In this document: positions 13,141-24,679 of the stretch, piece by piece | Position numbering within the stretch: position 1 is the first letter of the stretch | Layout of the letters: each line of letters begins with the position of its first letter | Assembly (NCBI RefSeq): GCF_032854445.1 | Contig: NC_088298.1 | Span: 18,373,976 to 18,437,975, forward strand | DNA: 64,000 nucleotides | Direction of reading: 5' to 3' | Source: Liolophura sinensis | Taxonomy: Eukaryota; Mollusca; Polyplacophora; Chitonida; Chitonidae | Translations under genes and position numbers: made by a program | Notes under the pieces: model-generated | Seen by the model: only the letters and a program-made list of their open reading frames with translations | Database searches by the model: none | What the model was told of the DNA's origin: nothing

Positions 13141-13900
13141 AGGGAATACAAGATTGGGAGCCACTGTTATTACCTGAAGAATTCCCTTCAGCGATGCACT
13201 TGCACTAAATTGGGGGAAAACAAGACTGGGTGCCACTGTTATTAGCTGAAGATTCCCTTCAGCGATGCACATGCACTGAATTGAGGAAAACAAGATTGGG
13301 TGCCACAGTTATCAGCTGAAGGTTTCCTGCAGCGATGCACATGCACTAAATTGGGGGAAAACAAGACTGGGTGCCACTGTTAGTAGATGATGATTCCCTT
13401 CAGCGATGCACATGCACTGAATTGGGGAAAAGAAGATTGGGTGCCACTGTTATTATCTGAAGAGTCCCTTCAGCGATGCACATGCACTGAATTGGGGAAA
13501 AGAAGATTGGGTGCCACTGTTATTATCTGAAGAGTCCCTTCAGCGATACACATGCACTGAATTGGGGAAAAGAAGATTGGGTGCCCCTGTTATTAGCTGA
13601 AGATTCCCTGCTGCGATGCACATGCACTGAATTGGGGAAAAGAAGATTGGGTGCCACTGTTATTAGCTGAAGATTCCCTTCAGCGATGCACATGCACTGA
13701 ATTGAGGAAAACGAGATTGGGTGCCACTGTTATTAGCTGAAGATTCCCTTCAGCGATGCACATGCACTGAATTAGGGAAAACAAGATTGGGTGCCACTGT
13801 TATTAGCTGAAGATTCCCTTCAGCGATGCACATGCACTGAATTGGGGGAAAACAAGATTGGGTGTCCCTGTTGTTAACTGAAGATTCCCTTCAGCGATTT
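13141..13900. repeat. 70-bp minisatellite, 11 copies
   Basis: Spacing of the GTGCCACTGTTATTAGCTGA motif is 70-73 bp, mostly exactly 70. Starts of successive motifs: about 13158, 13230, 13300, 13371, 13441, 13511, 13581, 13651, 13721, 13791 and 13862. The unit also contains CTTCAGCGATGCACATGC. Outer copies are more diverged than inner ones. Confidence 0.95.
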
Positions 13901-13934
13901 GCATTTTTCAGCAGTTTGATTTGTGTGGTTAAAT

Positions 13935-14160
13935 GACGTGTTTCTCCGACGAATCCGGCATTCAGAGATAGGACGGTGTCAAATTTCTAGTCACCTCCGT
14001 CCTTGGTGACACTTATCGTCTGGGCCATCGTGAGTCAGTTCACACGCCGTGGACTCGCTTCATACCCCCTAAAGCACATATGCCTTCGAATGGTCTTCAA
14101 GAAAACTGTTAACCTCGCCTTGCCTGCCTTTGTCGTCTTATCTTAAGATGAATATACCTT
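13935..14160 (+). repeat. Dispersed repeat, family B copy
   Basis: AATCCGGCATTCAGAGATAG, GGTGTCAAATTTCTAGTCAC and GTTAACCTCGCCTTGCCTGC, directly after the 70-bp minisatellite. Confidence 0.6.
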
Positions 14161-14740
14161 GTATTTTTTAAAAAACACGCTATTTGTTAGAACAGGTAGT
14201 ATTTTCGTAGGTTGAACAGATGGAAACGGAAATTTGATGTGATAAATCCTATGCTGGGTCTGCTGTAGATCCAAAAACTGAAATTGCATCACTCAAAGAT
14301 TGAGTTCTCGTGAACACCAGAGCGTCATGTGCCAAAATTTAGCAACATAGTATTGTAGGTAAAGCATTGGTGAAAGATGAAATGACGATTTTCAGAAAAA
14401 AAATCCATCCATACCTATAAACGTGTACTCGAGACGAGACTAAACTATGGCTTGCTCTGGTGACAAAAAGGCTTTGTTTTATTTAATCGTTTCTTATTTT
14501 GTCATAGAAAGGCAATATGTCCGCTACTTATATATAATGTGCATGTGTGTACCCTGCAGGTGAAAAAGTGCGGCAGTAGATTGACAAAGGTCGATGAATT
14601 ATCCATGACCGACTGGTTCCCCGCACACATATATCTGATCAAGATCACAAAAAAGTAAAACGTTATTGAGTCTGCCGTTGAAAAAGAAACAATCTATTAA
14701 TACTTCAATCGATCAACATTCGTGTGTTTAAAAGCTTTTG

Positions 14741-14999
14741 TGGAGCATGAGTGGTTGAGGTGGTTGATGTGACCGTGCGGCGGAATGAGTTAGAAATCTC
14801 TCAGTAATGCGGTCGCTGTGAGTTTAAGTTCAGCTCATGCTGGCTTCCTCTCCGGCCGTATGTGGGGATGTCTGTCGGCAGCCTTTAGATGGTCGTCAGA
14901 TTCCACCGGGATGTGCCAGATTTCCTCCATTCACAATGAGAGAAATATTCTCGAGTATATACACCAATCAGATAAATAAATAATGTAAATACAACAAAT
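14741..14999 (+). mobile_element. SINE family 1 with 11-bp target duplication
   Basis: Flanked by AAAAGCTTTTG at 14730-14740 and 15000-15010. The head is diverged (GTGGTTGAGGTGGTTGATG). The body has TTCCTCTCCGGCCGTATG and ends ATACACCAATCAGATAAATAA. Confidence 0.88.
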
Positions 15000-15334
15000 A
15001 AAAGCTTTTGGTGATAACATTTACTGAGTATGAAAACTTCCAAAATACAGCAAATAGAGATATTACACACCAATTAAAATCACACGTCTGTCCTTGAATT
15101 TTCGCGACTCCGGTGAGATTTCTTAATACACGGCATGTGAAATAAACCCGTTCCTAATACAATCTTTATTCACAAATGAAAATCACATTCTTTCGTTGGC
15201 CCAGGGGGTTCTGTGGTTGATAAGAGCGGGTTTCTTGTAGTGAAATGGTATGGGCAGTGGGAGGTGCAGTAAGGGATTTTCTGCTTTCACTTTGTCGTTG
15301 ATTTAAAATTTCTACATATTACATGATATGAGCA

Positions 15335-15575
15335 TTAGAACCCAGTTGTGAAGGCACTCAGGTTCAGATGAAAATCTGTAATAGACAGGTACGGCGATGC
15401 CAAACATTTCCAGGAGATCTCTTCAACAGACATCCTAGTGGGAGAATACCTGACGAGTACACGGCGTGAAATGTGACAAACACTGACCCAGACAGAGTAT
15501 GCCACCAGGGACAGAAGTAGCCAGAAATCTGACACATTCCTGTCTCAGAATGCCGGAATACAATGTGACACGTAG
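15335..15575 (-). repeat. Dispersed repeat, family B copy
   Basis: On the - strand: GTATTCCGGCATTCTGAGAC, GTGTCAGATTTCTGGCTACT and TCTGGGTCAGTGTTTGTCAC. Ends just before a short signal-peptide-like open frame at 15600. Confidence 0.55.
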
Positions 15576-15599
15576 CTTAACGACCAGAGTGATGAAAAT

Positions 15600-15791
15600 A
15601 TGAAGACATCGTTATTCAAAGGCATTCTTCTGTTAAACACATTTCTCCAAATCGCAAGTGCCAGATATAGCCCTGAGGCTTTCTTCCTGCAAATCGGAGG
15701 TATTCACGCTGAAAGGGACTTAAACGATGTAAGAAACAACTTGACCCGTATACATTACGGTACGTCTAATGCATGTGTTAGGGTAAAATAA
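15600..15791 (+). CDS. Possible first exon of an unknown secreted protein
   Basis: A short open frame begins MKTSLFKGILLLNTFLQIAS, a good signal peptide, followed by about 30 polar residues. A GTACGT donor at 15760 would end the exon at 15759. Against it: it starts 25 bases after a dispersed repeat, no matching downstream exon was found and no homology is recognised. It may be a chance frame. Confidence 0.15.
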   Translation: MKTSLFKGILLLNTFLQIASARYSPEAFFLQIGGIHAERDLNDVRNNLTRIHYGTSNACVRVK

Positions 15792-16713
15792 GCCAAAATC
15801 AATTCCCGATAACAAGCCTAACCTGGGTCAAACAGAGTAACACTCTCAAACACCCAAACGGTTGCTTTAACAATTTAATAAATCAAAAAGGAAAATAATG
15901 AGTTAAACTCTAAATAGTAATGCACAGGATTGAACTTGAATTTCCGTCCTTGTCCAATCGGCCCTGGAATATTCCTCTTTACTAATGCGGTTTGTTGATC
16001 TCCCCAAGCTTAACACGGTTGAGTCCTCCGACTCGTCTTACGAATGGAGGTTGATACTCTTCTGGTATCGAGACCACAGATCCTCCAGCAAGCAGTTAAT
16101 ATATATACATATATACACAATGATTACAGTTCACAAACAGGAGAATACCCGCCAACAATCACCCATTAGCCTTGGTCCGGCTGACCCAAATTTCACCAGC
16201 TTTTCCACTCCGAAGTCACAAACAATTTCTTCTGACTATAGCTGTGAGGTATCTTCCGTAACTCAAATAAACCACCATCGCGTTAACAGCACCTCATAGC
16301 TGTCCAAATATCACTGTCGTATCACTATCTCATCACTGTCTATCACTGTTCATAAGTATCACTGACTGACTCTAAGCCTACAGATCTGCTGCCTTATATA
16401 TTGTCATCGATGCTTCCAGAAAGAACAAAGAAAAAACATAAACAAGGCCATTTTCCAGAACCATCGGTCAATCTAAACTGATTGGCTAGAAATTTACAAG
16501 ATGTTCTGTATTTAAACCAGCCGGCTGCCACTGAAATGAACACGTCACGTGACTAAGCTGCGCTAGGAAATGTACAACTACATACAATGTATAATTACAT
16601 GACACATGTCAAACGTCATCACTGCATTTTTTTACCTAATTGTGCTTGAGCCATAGTTCTAGGGGGTATAAGAGAATGGAAACATTTACATCAACAGCTA
16701 GAATGAAACCCTC
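15792..16713. other. No convincing gene
   Basis: A 104-codon frame at 15985-16299 is unsupported. 16305-16370 contains degenerate TATCACTG repeats. Confidence 0.5.
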
Positions 16714-16805
16714 ACCGAGGTAAACTGACATGAAGTGGTATTTCACCGGTTACGTGGGATCATTTGCCAGATATCACGCTGTCGTCTCTGCTCTGGTTTA
16801 ACTCT
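16714..16805. mobile_element. Terminus of the same MITE family as 31443-31692
   Basis: CACCGAGGTAAACTGACATG, GGTATTTCACCGGTTACGTG and ATATCACGCTGTCGTCTCTG match the reverse complement of the right end of the 31.4-kb copy. Only one end is recognisable. Confidence 0.5.
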
Positions 16806-16892
16806 TCACACTGTAATAATGAGTATTGCATTATCAGTGCGTTGAAAGAAATGAAATGTATTCCATGTTGTGTAACAATCTAATAACCACAA

Positions 16893-16967
16893 TACTGGCC
16901 GACTTCATATAAGTGTAATATTCTTGAGTCCGACGTAAAACACCAATCAAATAAATAAATAAATTAA
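16893..16967 (+). mobile_element. SINE family 1, 3' fragment
   Basis: Only the tail end remains: CTGGCCGACTTCATATAAGT, then TTCTTGAGTCCGACG and (AAAT)n. Confidence 0.7.
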
Positions 16968-17421
16968 TACAACTATTTCCTTTTAAAAAGGAAGGACGGT
17001 GTTCTCATAGCCATTTAATATATTTACATGTATTTGATCATGGAATGTTTTCATCCAGGTGTACATTTGTTGACAATATTGCCATCTTATCTGGCCTGGT
17101 CTGGTCTAAGTATTGTGGCTGATAGTTGCCACCTAGACAGTGGATGTCGCTATTTTCTCTTCTTCTTAGAACTGTGACCTTGGTGCCTCCAAGAAAGACG
17201 CCGAATACCTCGGTCTGGTCGGTTTAAAAATTAAAACCAAACGCCGACACCGGCTTTCCGTGATCGCGTCTCTTTGGGGAGTACGAAACGAATGTCGAGA
17301 TTTTCTCTCCTTGGGTAACGAAGGGCGCACTGAAGAGTGGACTCTATCAGTCTGAAGAGTAAAAGATAGTACAAATGGTAAATAATGTAATACAGCTAAA
17401 TGCCACATTATCTGTATTACA

Positions 17422-17653
17422 TGTACTTATTTATTTTTTTGATTGATGTTTTACGCCGTACTCAAGAATATTTTACTTATACGACGGCGGGTGGAAACCG
17501 GGCAGAACCCGGGGGAAACCCACGACCATCCGCAGGTTGCAGAACTTCCCACATACGGCCGAAAAGGAACTCACAGCGACTGCATTGGTGACATGCTCCT
17601 GGGTCGTTACGCTGCGCTTGCGTGTTAACCAACTGAGCCACGAAGGCCCCTGG
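17422..17653 (-). mobile_element. SINE family 1 with 10-bp target duplication
   Basis: Flanked by CTGTATTACA at 17412-17421 and 17654-17663. Head GTTAACCAACTGAGCCACG and central domain GCAGAACCCGGGGGAAACCC are well preserved. Confidence 0.9.
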
Positions 17654-17802
17654 CTGTATTACAGCCGTATTGTCACAACTCATACAATAGTGAAATTTCA
17701 GTTACAAAGATCCTAGCTCTGTATTATTTCTATTACGAACACAAACTGTCTGGTTTCTTCAGTATTTGAAAACATGGGTAATAATTTTAACTTTTTGTCC
17801 TT

Positions 17803-17952
17803 CCTCTCCGACCGTGCGTTTTGCCCGGGCTTGACCCCGAACGTGATTCTGCCCAGTTTCCTCACATCATAATGCTGGCCGGCTTAGTATAAGTCAAGTA
17901 ATCTAGATCACGTCGTAAAATACCAATCAAAATATAATAAATAAATAAATGA
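17803..17952 (+). mobile_element. SINE family 1, 5'-truncated
   Basis: From CTTCCTCTCCGACCGTGCG to (AAAT)n, with a rearranged centre (GGGCTTGACCCCGAACG). Confidence 0.75.
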
Positions 17953-19029
17953 TACCTGTTAAGCCTGATATAAAATATCAAGAATATCAGGATGTTATCT
18001 ATTAATAGGTGAATTATAAAATAATACAAGTAAAACACTGTAAAAGTTACTGTTATGAAACTTTACAAAAGTCAAGATATTCGATAATGTTTGTTTTTTT
18101 GTTTCAAGGACATGACTGTATGTGGCTAAAAGTTTATTTCAGTGGAAAACAGGATACTCAAGCTTTCTAAACAGTGTCATACTTTATTATTTTAATGAGA
18201 TTTCACCGAATAACATGTAGAACAAAATGACACTACTGCACAAATAGCTGGTGTATGCCGAGGCAGCCATCTTGAGAATTTTGTCCAATCAATCACGTTG
18301 CTGTAAGATTGCTTGGAATAAGGCTGCGACGCAGCCTCTATCCATTCACTCCATGACGTGACATCTGATAACAAAGAACTGCTGCATAGGGCATCAATTT
18401 GAGATCATTTACAACCGATTTAGTTTCGTGTAGCCGAAGGGACATTTCACAAAGTTTTGTGCTGCATGCGTTTATCATTCATGGACAACCACAGACGTAA
18501 AATCCATTGATTTACAAGTCGTGTTCGTCTCCCCAAACACCTTTCTTGTTTTTTTTAGCGTATAGTCAGCAGTTTTTGCATAACAAATATCAGAGTTGAG
18601 CAGTGCAAAATTCATTGTAGGGATGCTGAAGGTTTATGGGAATGAGAAGACCGGCATGTCACCAAACAACGTCTAAAATTAATGCTATGATATAGTTTTT
18701 GAATTTAGTACAACTGAAGAAATTCAATTTTGCTCCTCCGTCTTTCTCGCGTACAAGTGATGTTTTTTTGTTCTGCGTTCTTTCCTAAAATACAGTGAAA
18801 TTATTGAAACGCCGTGCTATGACATCGGCGATGAAGTCAACACTACCGTTGTCCTAGAAGCCACTGCTTCTAGAATGGAGCATAAAATTCAGCGACATTC
18901 AATTTTTTTTCAGAAGTGAGCATGAATCTAGTTGTACAACAACCCAATAAACTTGTACTGTTGTAACATTTAATAGATATAAACCTCATTTTCGACATTC
19001 GTATACCATCTGTAGTCCGTAAAGGGCGT
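17953..19029. other. No gene seen
   Basis: Nothing recognised on either strand. Confidence 0.5.
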
Positions 19030-19470
19030 TCCAAGTCGATAATCGCAAGATCAGTTTCCAAAACAACGTTTAACAATAGCTCCCAAAGACAAAGGTATGT
19101 AAGAAATTATACAAATAGGAAATAAAGCCGGTAACACACAAGAGAGAAGCTGTCATCAGTTTTCAATGATGCCGTGCAGACAGCTGATATTCCAGACATG
19201 AATTTCTTATCAAAGTTCAAATTCGTAGTCATTAATGAGTTCCAGGTCAAATTACAATTAAACAAGGTATCTCAGTCGTGCTTTGATTGCGACTGTTCAT
19301 AAAGGCATCATGCAGATGTAATAAGCATGGCAGGCTTTACGGCCCCTAGCCCGGGTTAAGCGGGTATTAGATACAGTTCGAAAATGACTAGCGTTACAGG
19401 CTTTAACCGAACAGATTGTGATTCATAAGTAACGGACGATTAGGTCTTTCCCGTTAATATACTACAAGAG
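19030..19470 (-). repeat. Dispersed repeat, family D
   Basis: Inverted partner of 30079-30460. It continues to about 19535 with GGCGCCATCTATGATGTTAC, which pairs with 11480-11510. Confidence 0.75.
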
Positions 19471-19666
19471 GCGCCATCTATGATGTTACACATGACATGC
19501 TGGTCTGTATAAAAGCTGTCTACCAAAGAGATGGTTGCACTCGCAAGTCACACCAGCACATTCCATCCAGAGGCTACGACAGGAGCCCTGCATATCCCGC
19601 ATATTCCTTGTAAATGATATACAGGGCCTACTTTATCGGCAATCGGCAAGCAGTGGAAGAAAAGTT

Positions 19667-19703
19667 CTTGTACTTTATTGAACCTTATTCAATAAAGTAC
19701 AAG
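19667..19703. repeat. Perfect hairpin, 16-bp arms, 5-base loop
   Basis: CTTGTACTTTATTGAA at 19667-19682 pairs exactly with 19688-19703. Confidence 0.95.
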
Positions 19704-19845
19704 CTTATCTGCCATAGGCTAGTAGACTATTATACGAAAACTACCTTGGACGTTAGAGAGCTAGAGTAAACGTGACGTTACCTTGATCTCGATAATGGAG
19801 ACGTGCTGACAGTGTGTCAAAACAAAGTTTCAATCAACTTTTTAC

Positions 19846-20821
19846 TGTTACGGTATTGAAAACGGCAACAGAAAACAGACTCAGTGACTCAATATTACAA
19901 TGTAAACAATGCTATATATATATAAAATGAGACGTGCACTTTTACAGACAGTTCAACAACAACAACATAAAAAAACATACACATCAGTTTTACCGGTCTT
20001 TAAAAGTTTCCAGTTCACCTTTGCATCCCAAGGAACGTGTTCCAGGAGCTCCAACGTAAAGACCATGGGATAAACATACAATTCACACAAGTTACAAATT
20101 GTCCTAGTCAGGTACTTCGCTAGGATAGCGAACGCGAACACAGTACACCGGTAACACAGAACTGGAACAGTCAAGCCTTTGAATGACGTCACACCCGCAG
20201 AGCACAACACAGGGTAAATACAGGCATGGAGGTATAATCCACTTTAGAACAGTTTCCCGCAGAAACTCACAAACGAGCCGTTCAGGGACGTAGAGTAATG
20301 TCACCTTGTGGCAGAACGAACGTCCTTTACAAAACTGAAAACTTCAGTTTAGAGTCCTTGACGACCTTGTCGGTCAGGTGAGGTCAGCGTGTTAAACAAA
20401 TTACACAGTCAACACTGTATAATCATAATAAAGATCCGAACATCAATAAACGTGACTTCCGCAGAAATTCACATAAACCAGACATCAGTACAACTGTGGT
20501 ACACAAACGGTGCCGGCATAAAAATCTGTCCTCCCAAATGAAACTGGCATCACCAGCTCATATCAAAATAATGGACTCGATACGAGAGGGTCGCACACTC
20601 TCCTGGCTCCCAGTGGATGCAGCAAAAATACCTCCACTCTGCACAGAAAACACGGCTTATATACGCTCCAGGTGGATTCAACTATTCTTAGACACAGAGT
20701 TAACAGCCAATGAACAGCCAGTTAAATAAACAGAGCATTGAACAAGGTGCTTTCCACCAGGTCCGCGCCGTACATATATAACAGGGCCTGTTATGCTTTC
20801 AAAAAGGTCCGCAGACTAACA
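19846..20821 (-). mobile_element. Solo LTR of a second LTR-retrotransposon family
   Basis: A 976-bp unit beginning TGTTACGG and ending CTAACA on the + strand, that is TG...CA ends with TGTTA/TAACA inversion. On the - strand a strong GCGTATATAAGCC TATA box lies near 20650. Flanking 4-mers are TTAC and GTAC (one mismatch), compatible with a decayed target duplication. No primer site or coding region adjoins it. The first 546 bp recur at 58657-59207. Confidence 0.7.
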
Positions 20822-22042
20822 GTACATGAAGACGTTAAATAGTCATACATAACATTACTCAGTTGGAAAAAATGTAAAAAAAAAAATATTTCAGTGGACA
20901 TAAACATTAGTCAGGTGCTACTTTTCACTTCAGTTTGTTATTCCTTTATGTCCCTAGTGAATAAATAAGCCAATAAGACAGGTGTCACACCAAAACCAAT
21001 GTGGTTATTAGCAAAAACTAATGTACGAGGCGTTTGTCCCATGGCAACATGACCAGAAGTTTTACACTGCTGTGTCTGGGAAGGCGAGAAACGCAGCGAA
21101 ACGTATTTCATATGTACACATACCGCCCCCCCCCTCAAAAAAAAAACAAACGCCTCACCGAATTGGTTGAGTCAGACAGTAAAGTTAACCTTTTTATCGA
21201 ATGAATGTACCATGTGTATAGGTACAACGTTTTTGTGTTAAGTCACCACTCAAGAGGAATGAAGACTATCCTTGGCATTCCCAGTATCTTCTTTTTTTTA
21301 AGTTTAGCTCAGAGAAGTACCACTTTTTGTTCGTGTATTATGTGACTTAATTAAAGTGGTAAATGACTCCCTACAACTAAGTGGGAAATCGTAACAACCT
21401 GCACACAGTGGCAGATCGTCTGTGAAAAGACGCAAGGGTTTCTCGGTATGAAGTTGACTTTGTTATGTAATAGGGTTGCCGATGGAAGATAGACCAAGCT
21501 AAAATATTCATTGCTAAGCATCAGCCTACTGTATGCTTTAAAGGTATAGGAAAATATCCTTATCCGCCTAATATTGGTATTTGAAACAAGTTTTGTCTTA
21601 TGAACTACACCGTGCATCCCCCGAAGAAATGACCTGAACTTTGACAAAGCGATGGTCTGCCATGGCGGGATAATAGAGATTATCATATCACCGAGTGACA
21701 GGAAACAGAGAGACGAAGAAATCCGAAGCATTTAACAGGATCCCAAGTTGATGGGATTTATACAGATTGCAACTGACTAACTAGAACAACTTGGAAATGC
21801 TTCGACAAGAAAATTCATGTTTTAATTTCGAATACAATATACTTGGTATAGGTCAATTCCCCATCTTTAAAGAAAAGACATTACCATGTGGAGTTGGATA
21901 ACTACTTTTTATTTCTTTATGTTGACAATCGTTACGACCTATCCATTTGATACCTTTGCGACATAAATTATGTGATTTGATTGAACAATTAACTAAAAAA
22001 AGGTTTGCTAATGTCGTTTTTCGCTTTACTGACTTCGGCTTA
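20822..22042. other. No gene seen
   Basis: A 126-codon frame at 21351-21731 (-) has no recognisable domain. A C-run followed by an A-run lies at 21125-21150. Confidence 0.5.
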
Positions 22043-22126
22043 AATTATTGGGCTCTATGATTGACCTTGGATCTACCGATCCCAAAGCGGACGCTCTACC
22101 AACCATGCTATCCGGCCGGTCCAAAA
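22043..22126 (-). mobile_element. SINE family 2, tRNA-like head fragment
   Basis: On the - strand: GGCCGGATAGCATGGTTGG, TAGAGCGTCCGCTTTGGGA and GATCCAAGGTCAATC, a tRNA-like A box and B box as in the heads at 23640-23700 and 39757. No family-2 body follows. Confidence 0.55.
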
Positions 22127-22439
22127 ACGAGAAAGCATCATTCTTTCCATGTAATGTTGACGGCACCGTATTATATATAATACCTAAGCTGTTACAGTGT
22201 CTCGTTAACAAAAGCACTGAAATTCGTTACTAACTTGCGTCAAGCGGAAATTAATTTTAAAAAAAACCCCAAAAGCACGACCTAATGCAACACTGATTGA
22301 AATTCCAGGTGGGAACGTGGATGTACCGATTAAAATGACTGTAATGTACAAGCAGATCGTGAGTATTTTGTGACAAATCTGAAACAGTATCGAAATTTGT
22401 CGAATATCAGGTTTCTTTATCATGCATGTCATACCATAC

Positions 22440-22870
22440 ATCAGTTCCTTTCGGTTATGCGATTTTACATTTTTCCACAACTTTCAGTAGTGCGATTTTA
22501 AAATATCGAGAAGTTCAGCCCGCTCAACTGGTTTTCCAGTCTGCGAAGTTTTGTAACATGATTATGTTTAGCTGGGGTAACAATATATCTTTACCTGTTA
22601 AGGAGAGGTATGCCAACCATGTGCGCTTTTGGAGTGGATTTAACTTCAAAGGCATCATGAGAAAACTCCGACACAATGAAATCCGGCTTGAACCCATTGT
22701 GGATTGCGGTAAAAGCTGACCCGGATGGAATCGGCCACGATTGACACCGCGATGACAGGCAGAAAGTGTCAACAGAGTCAGTTAGCGACATGGCGTTCTG
22801 AACTAACACAAATGGCTTGATCCGTCCACAGAGATTTATCCGGGTTGCAAATGACGGTCGAAACTTTTAA
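22440..22870 (+). repeat. Family G copy, left part
   Basis: GAGAAGTTCAGCCCGCTCAA, GTTTTGTAACATGATTATGT and CAGTTAGCGACATGGCGTTC correspond in order to landmarks at 7790-8140. Overlapping frames on both strands here are repeat artefacts. Confidence 0.5.
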
Positions 22871-23198
22871 GCCTTGTTCTATGGCATGACAAAGTCAGTG
22901 CATTTTATTATTGTTTTGATTGACTCACAAACTCATTTCCTCTAGTAGGCCTTATGACTTTTTTAAATATTGTATATTTGTATTGCAATAGTTAATCAGT
23001 TTAATCCAATTAAAAACCCACAAATTTGCCCTCATAGTAACTTTGTTGTTTTTGTGTGTTGATGTGAAATCTGCTTTTACATGTAGGTCAGATTAGGTTA
23101 GGTTGTATTGGCGTTTGATATAAAGTTTGATATATCTGTGTCTATTTGTGGTAACTACAAGCTAATTTTTACTACACAGTTTCCTTTCAGACAGTCGC

Positions 23199-23729
23199 CT
23201 ACCAAAATTGCCTTTAGTCAGTGACACGTAAGAACATAATCTCTACGCAGTGATATGTTCAACTGACCGTATGTAGTCTAACATTATGAAATAGAAGAAG
23301 TGTTCTAATTTGATTTCATTTGCAAGAATATGGACTTCCATAATATCAATGTGTGGAGTTAGTACTTGGGGGTTTAACGTCGTACTTAACAATTTTTCAG
23401 TCTTTCCAAGACGAAAAAAATCCTTAGAGTGCATGTAATGTGCCTCCTTGTTGCAGAACGGATTTCCATCTGTCTTTTATCTAGTCTTGCTTCACTGAGG
23501 CGCCTTACCTAAGGCAAGTAAGCTGCACCGCCCAAGCCATTATACTAATACGGATCAAGCAGTCGTTGCACTATCCTGCTGAACGGCAAGCGAGTAAATT
23601 ACAACTTCCTCATTGAGGCCTTAGGTGTGACACAACCCAGGCTTGACCCTGGGTCTACCGTTCCCGAAGAGGACGCTCTACCAGCTGTGCTGTAGAGCCT
23701 TTGTTACTGACTAAAGGCAATTTTGGTAG
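23199..23729. mobile_element. Inverted-repeat-bounded unit carrying a SINE
   Basis: Arms 23199-23225 and 23703-23729 (CTACCAAAATTGCCTTTAGT / ACTAAAGGCAATTTTGGTAG) are nearly perfect inverted repeats 477 bp apart, enclosing the family-2 SINE. It could be a MITE invaded by the SINE. No clear target duplication was identified. Confidence 0.5.
23358..23698 (-). mobile_element. SINE family 2, full length, between inverted repeats
   Basis: Tail ACTTGGGGGTTTAACGTCG, body with TCCTTGTTGCAGAACGGAT and AAGTAAGCTGCACCGCCC, head GGACGCTCTACCAGCTGTG. A ~27-bp inverted repeat (23199-23225 and 23703-23729) flanks the region. Confidence 0.8.
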
Positions 23730-24679
23730 CGAGATTGACTGATTTTACAGGGAGCTGAATATAACAAGTCACTCATTTAACGAGGGCGCTTAGCTCAGGG
23801 TGATTTATACTTGAACCCCGCACATCCACAAAATCTTGACCAAGCTCTTGATCAAAAAGATTGCAGAGAAGTATTAAGCTTTGAGAATGGGATCTATGCA
23901 TTTTTATGTCAGTTTCATGGCCATTTAGTTGCATGGGTTTGATGTACCTGTTGGTTTCCAGTACCCCTAATTCTGAAGGTTTTTTAGAGCAATAAAATAC
24001 AACATAAAATATCTAAAGCACAAAGGGTAAAACCACAGGGGTGACAAATGTGGGATGGCTGGCAATAGCTTGAATACGGCGGTAAGCTACAGTTAAGTAA
24101 TTATTAAAATGAAATACACATCTAAGGAAGTATCTGGAGGCTCATCTGTGAATGTTGATTAAGAAACCATGAGTCTTGTTTGGTTGTTTGCAGGAAAGAG
24201 AACGTTCTATATTCTCTGGAGAATGGTAAGAAAATCAATAAATCTTTGTCTTTCCCCAGTGCTGTGTCAGGTAAGTGACAATCTACCTGAATTAACGCCA
24301 CAACTGAAAGAACGATCAGTACATCTGATCACGCCATCTCAGTGGTCAATGACCTGATCCGAGTCAGCCATTTAATCATCTGGGATAACGATCGCGAATT
24401 CCTTTCAAGTAGCAATGATTCTAGCCGCCGATTGTCATCGCAGCTTCCTAAGAGGAAGAAAACCCTCATCCGACAGTCTTGTTATTGATGATCTGATTTC
24501 ATCACTGTAAATATCTGTCTAGAATTCTTCGCTTCTCCACATCAGTCTGACGGCTTGAATCTGGACTGAATCGATTCTTATACTAAATGACGTCATATTT
24601 TTCATAAGATCATCATAAGACGTAAATGTGTGTTTTTCTTGACAGAGACGTCTGCATCTTATGAACAGCTTGTTAGAAA

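Noticed and set aside
21351-21731. 126-codon - strand frame with a hydrophobic start
   Set aside because: No domain, unusual composition and no splice support; consistent with chance.
22043-22126. Possible functional tRNA gene
   Set aside because: Has A- and B-box-like parts but cannot be folded into a full cloverleaf by eye and matches the head of SINE family 2.
23640-23700. Possible tRNA gene (TACCGTTCCC, GCTCTACCAG)
   Set aside because: It is the tRNA-derived head of a SINE.
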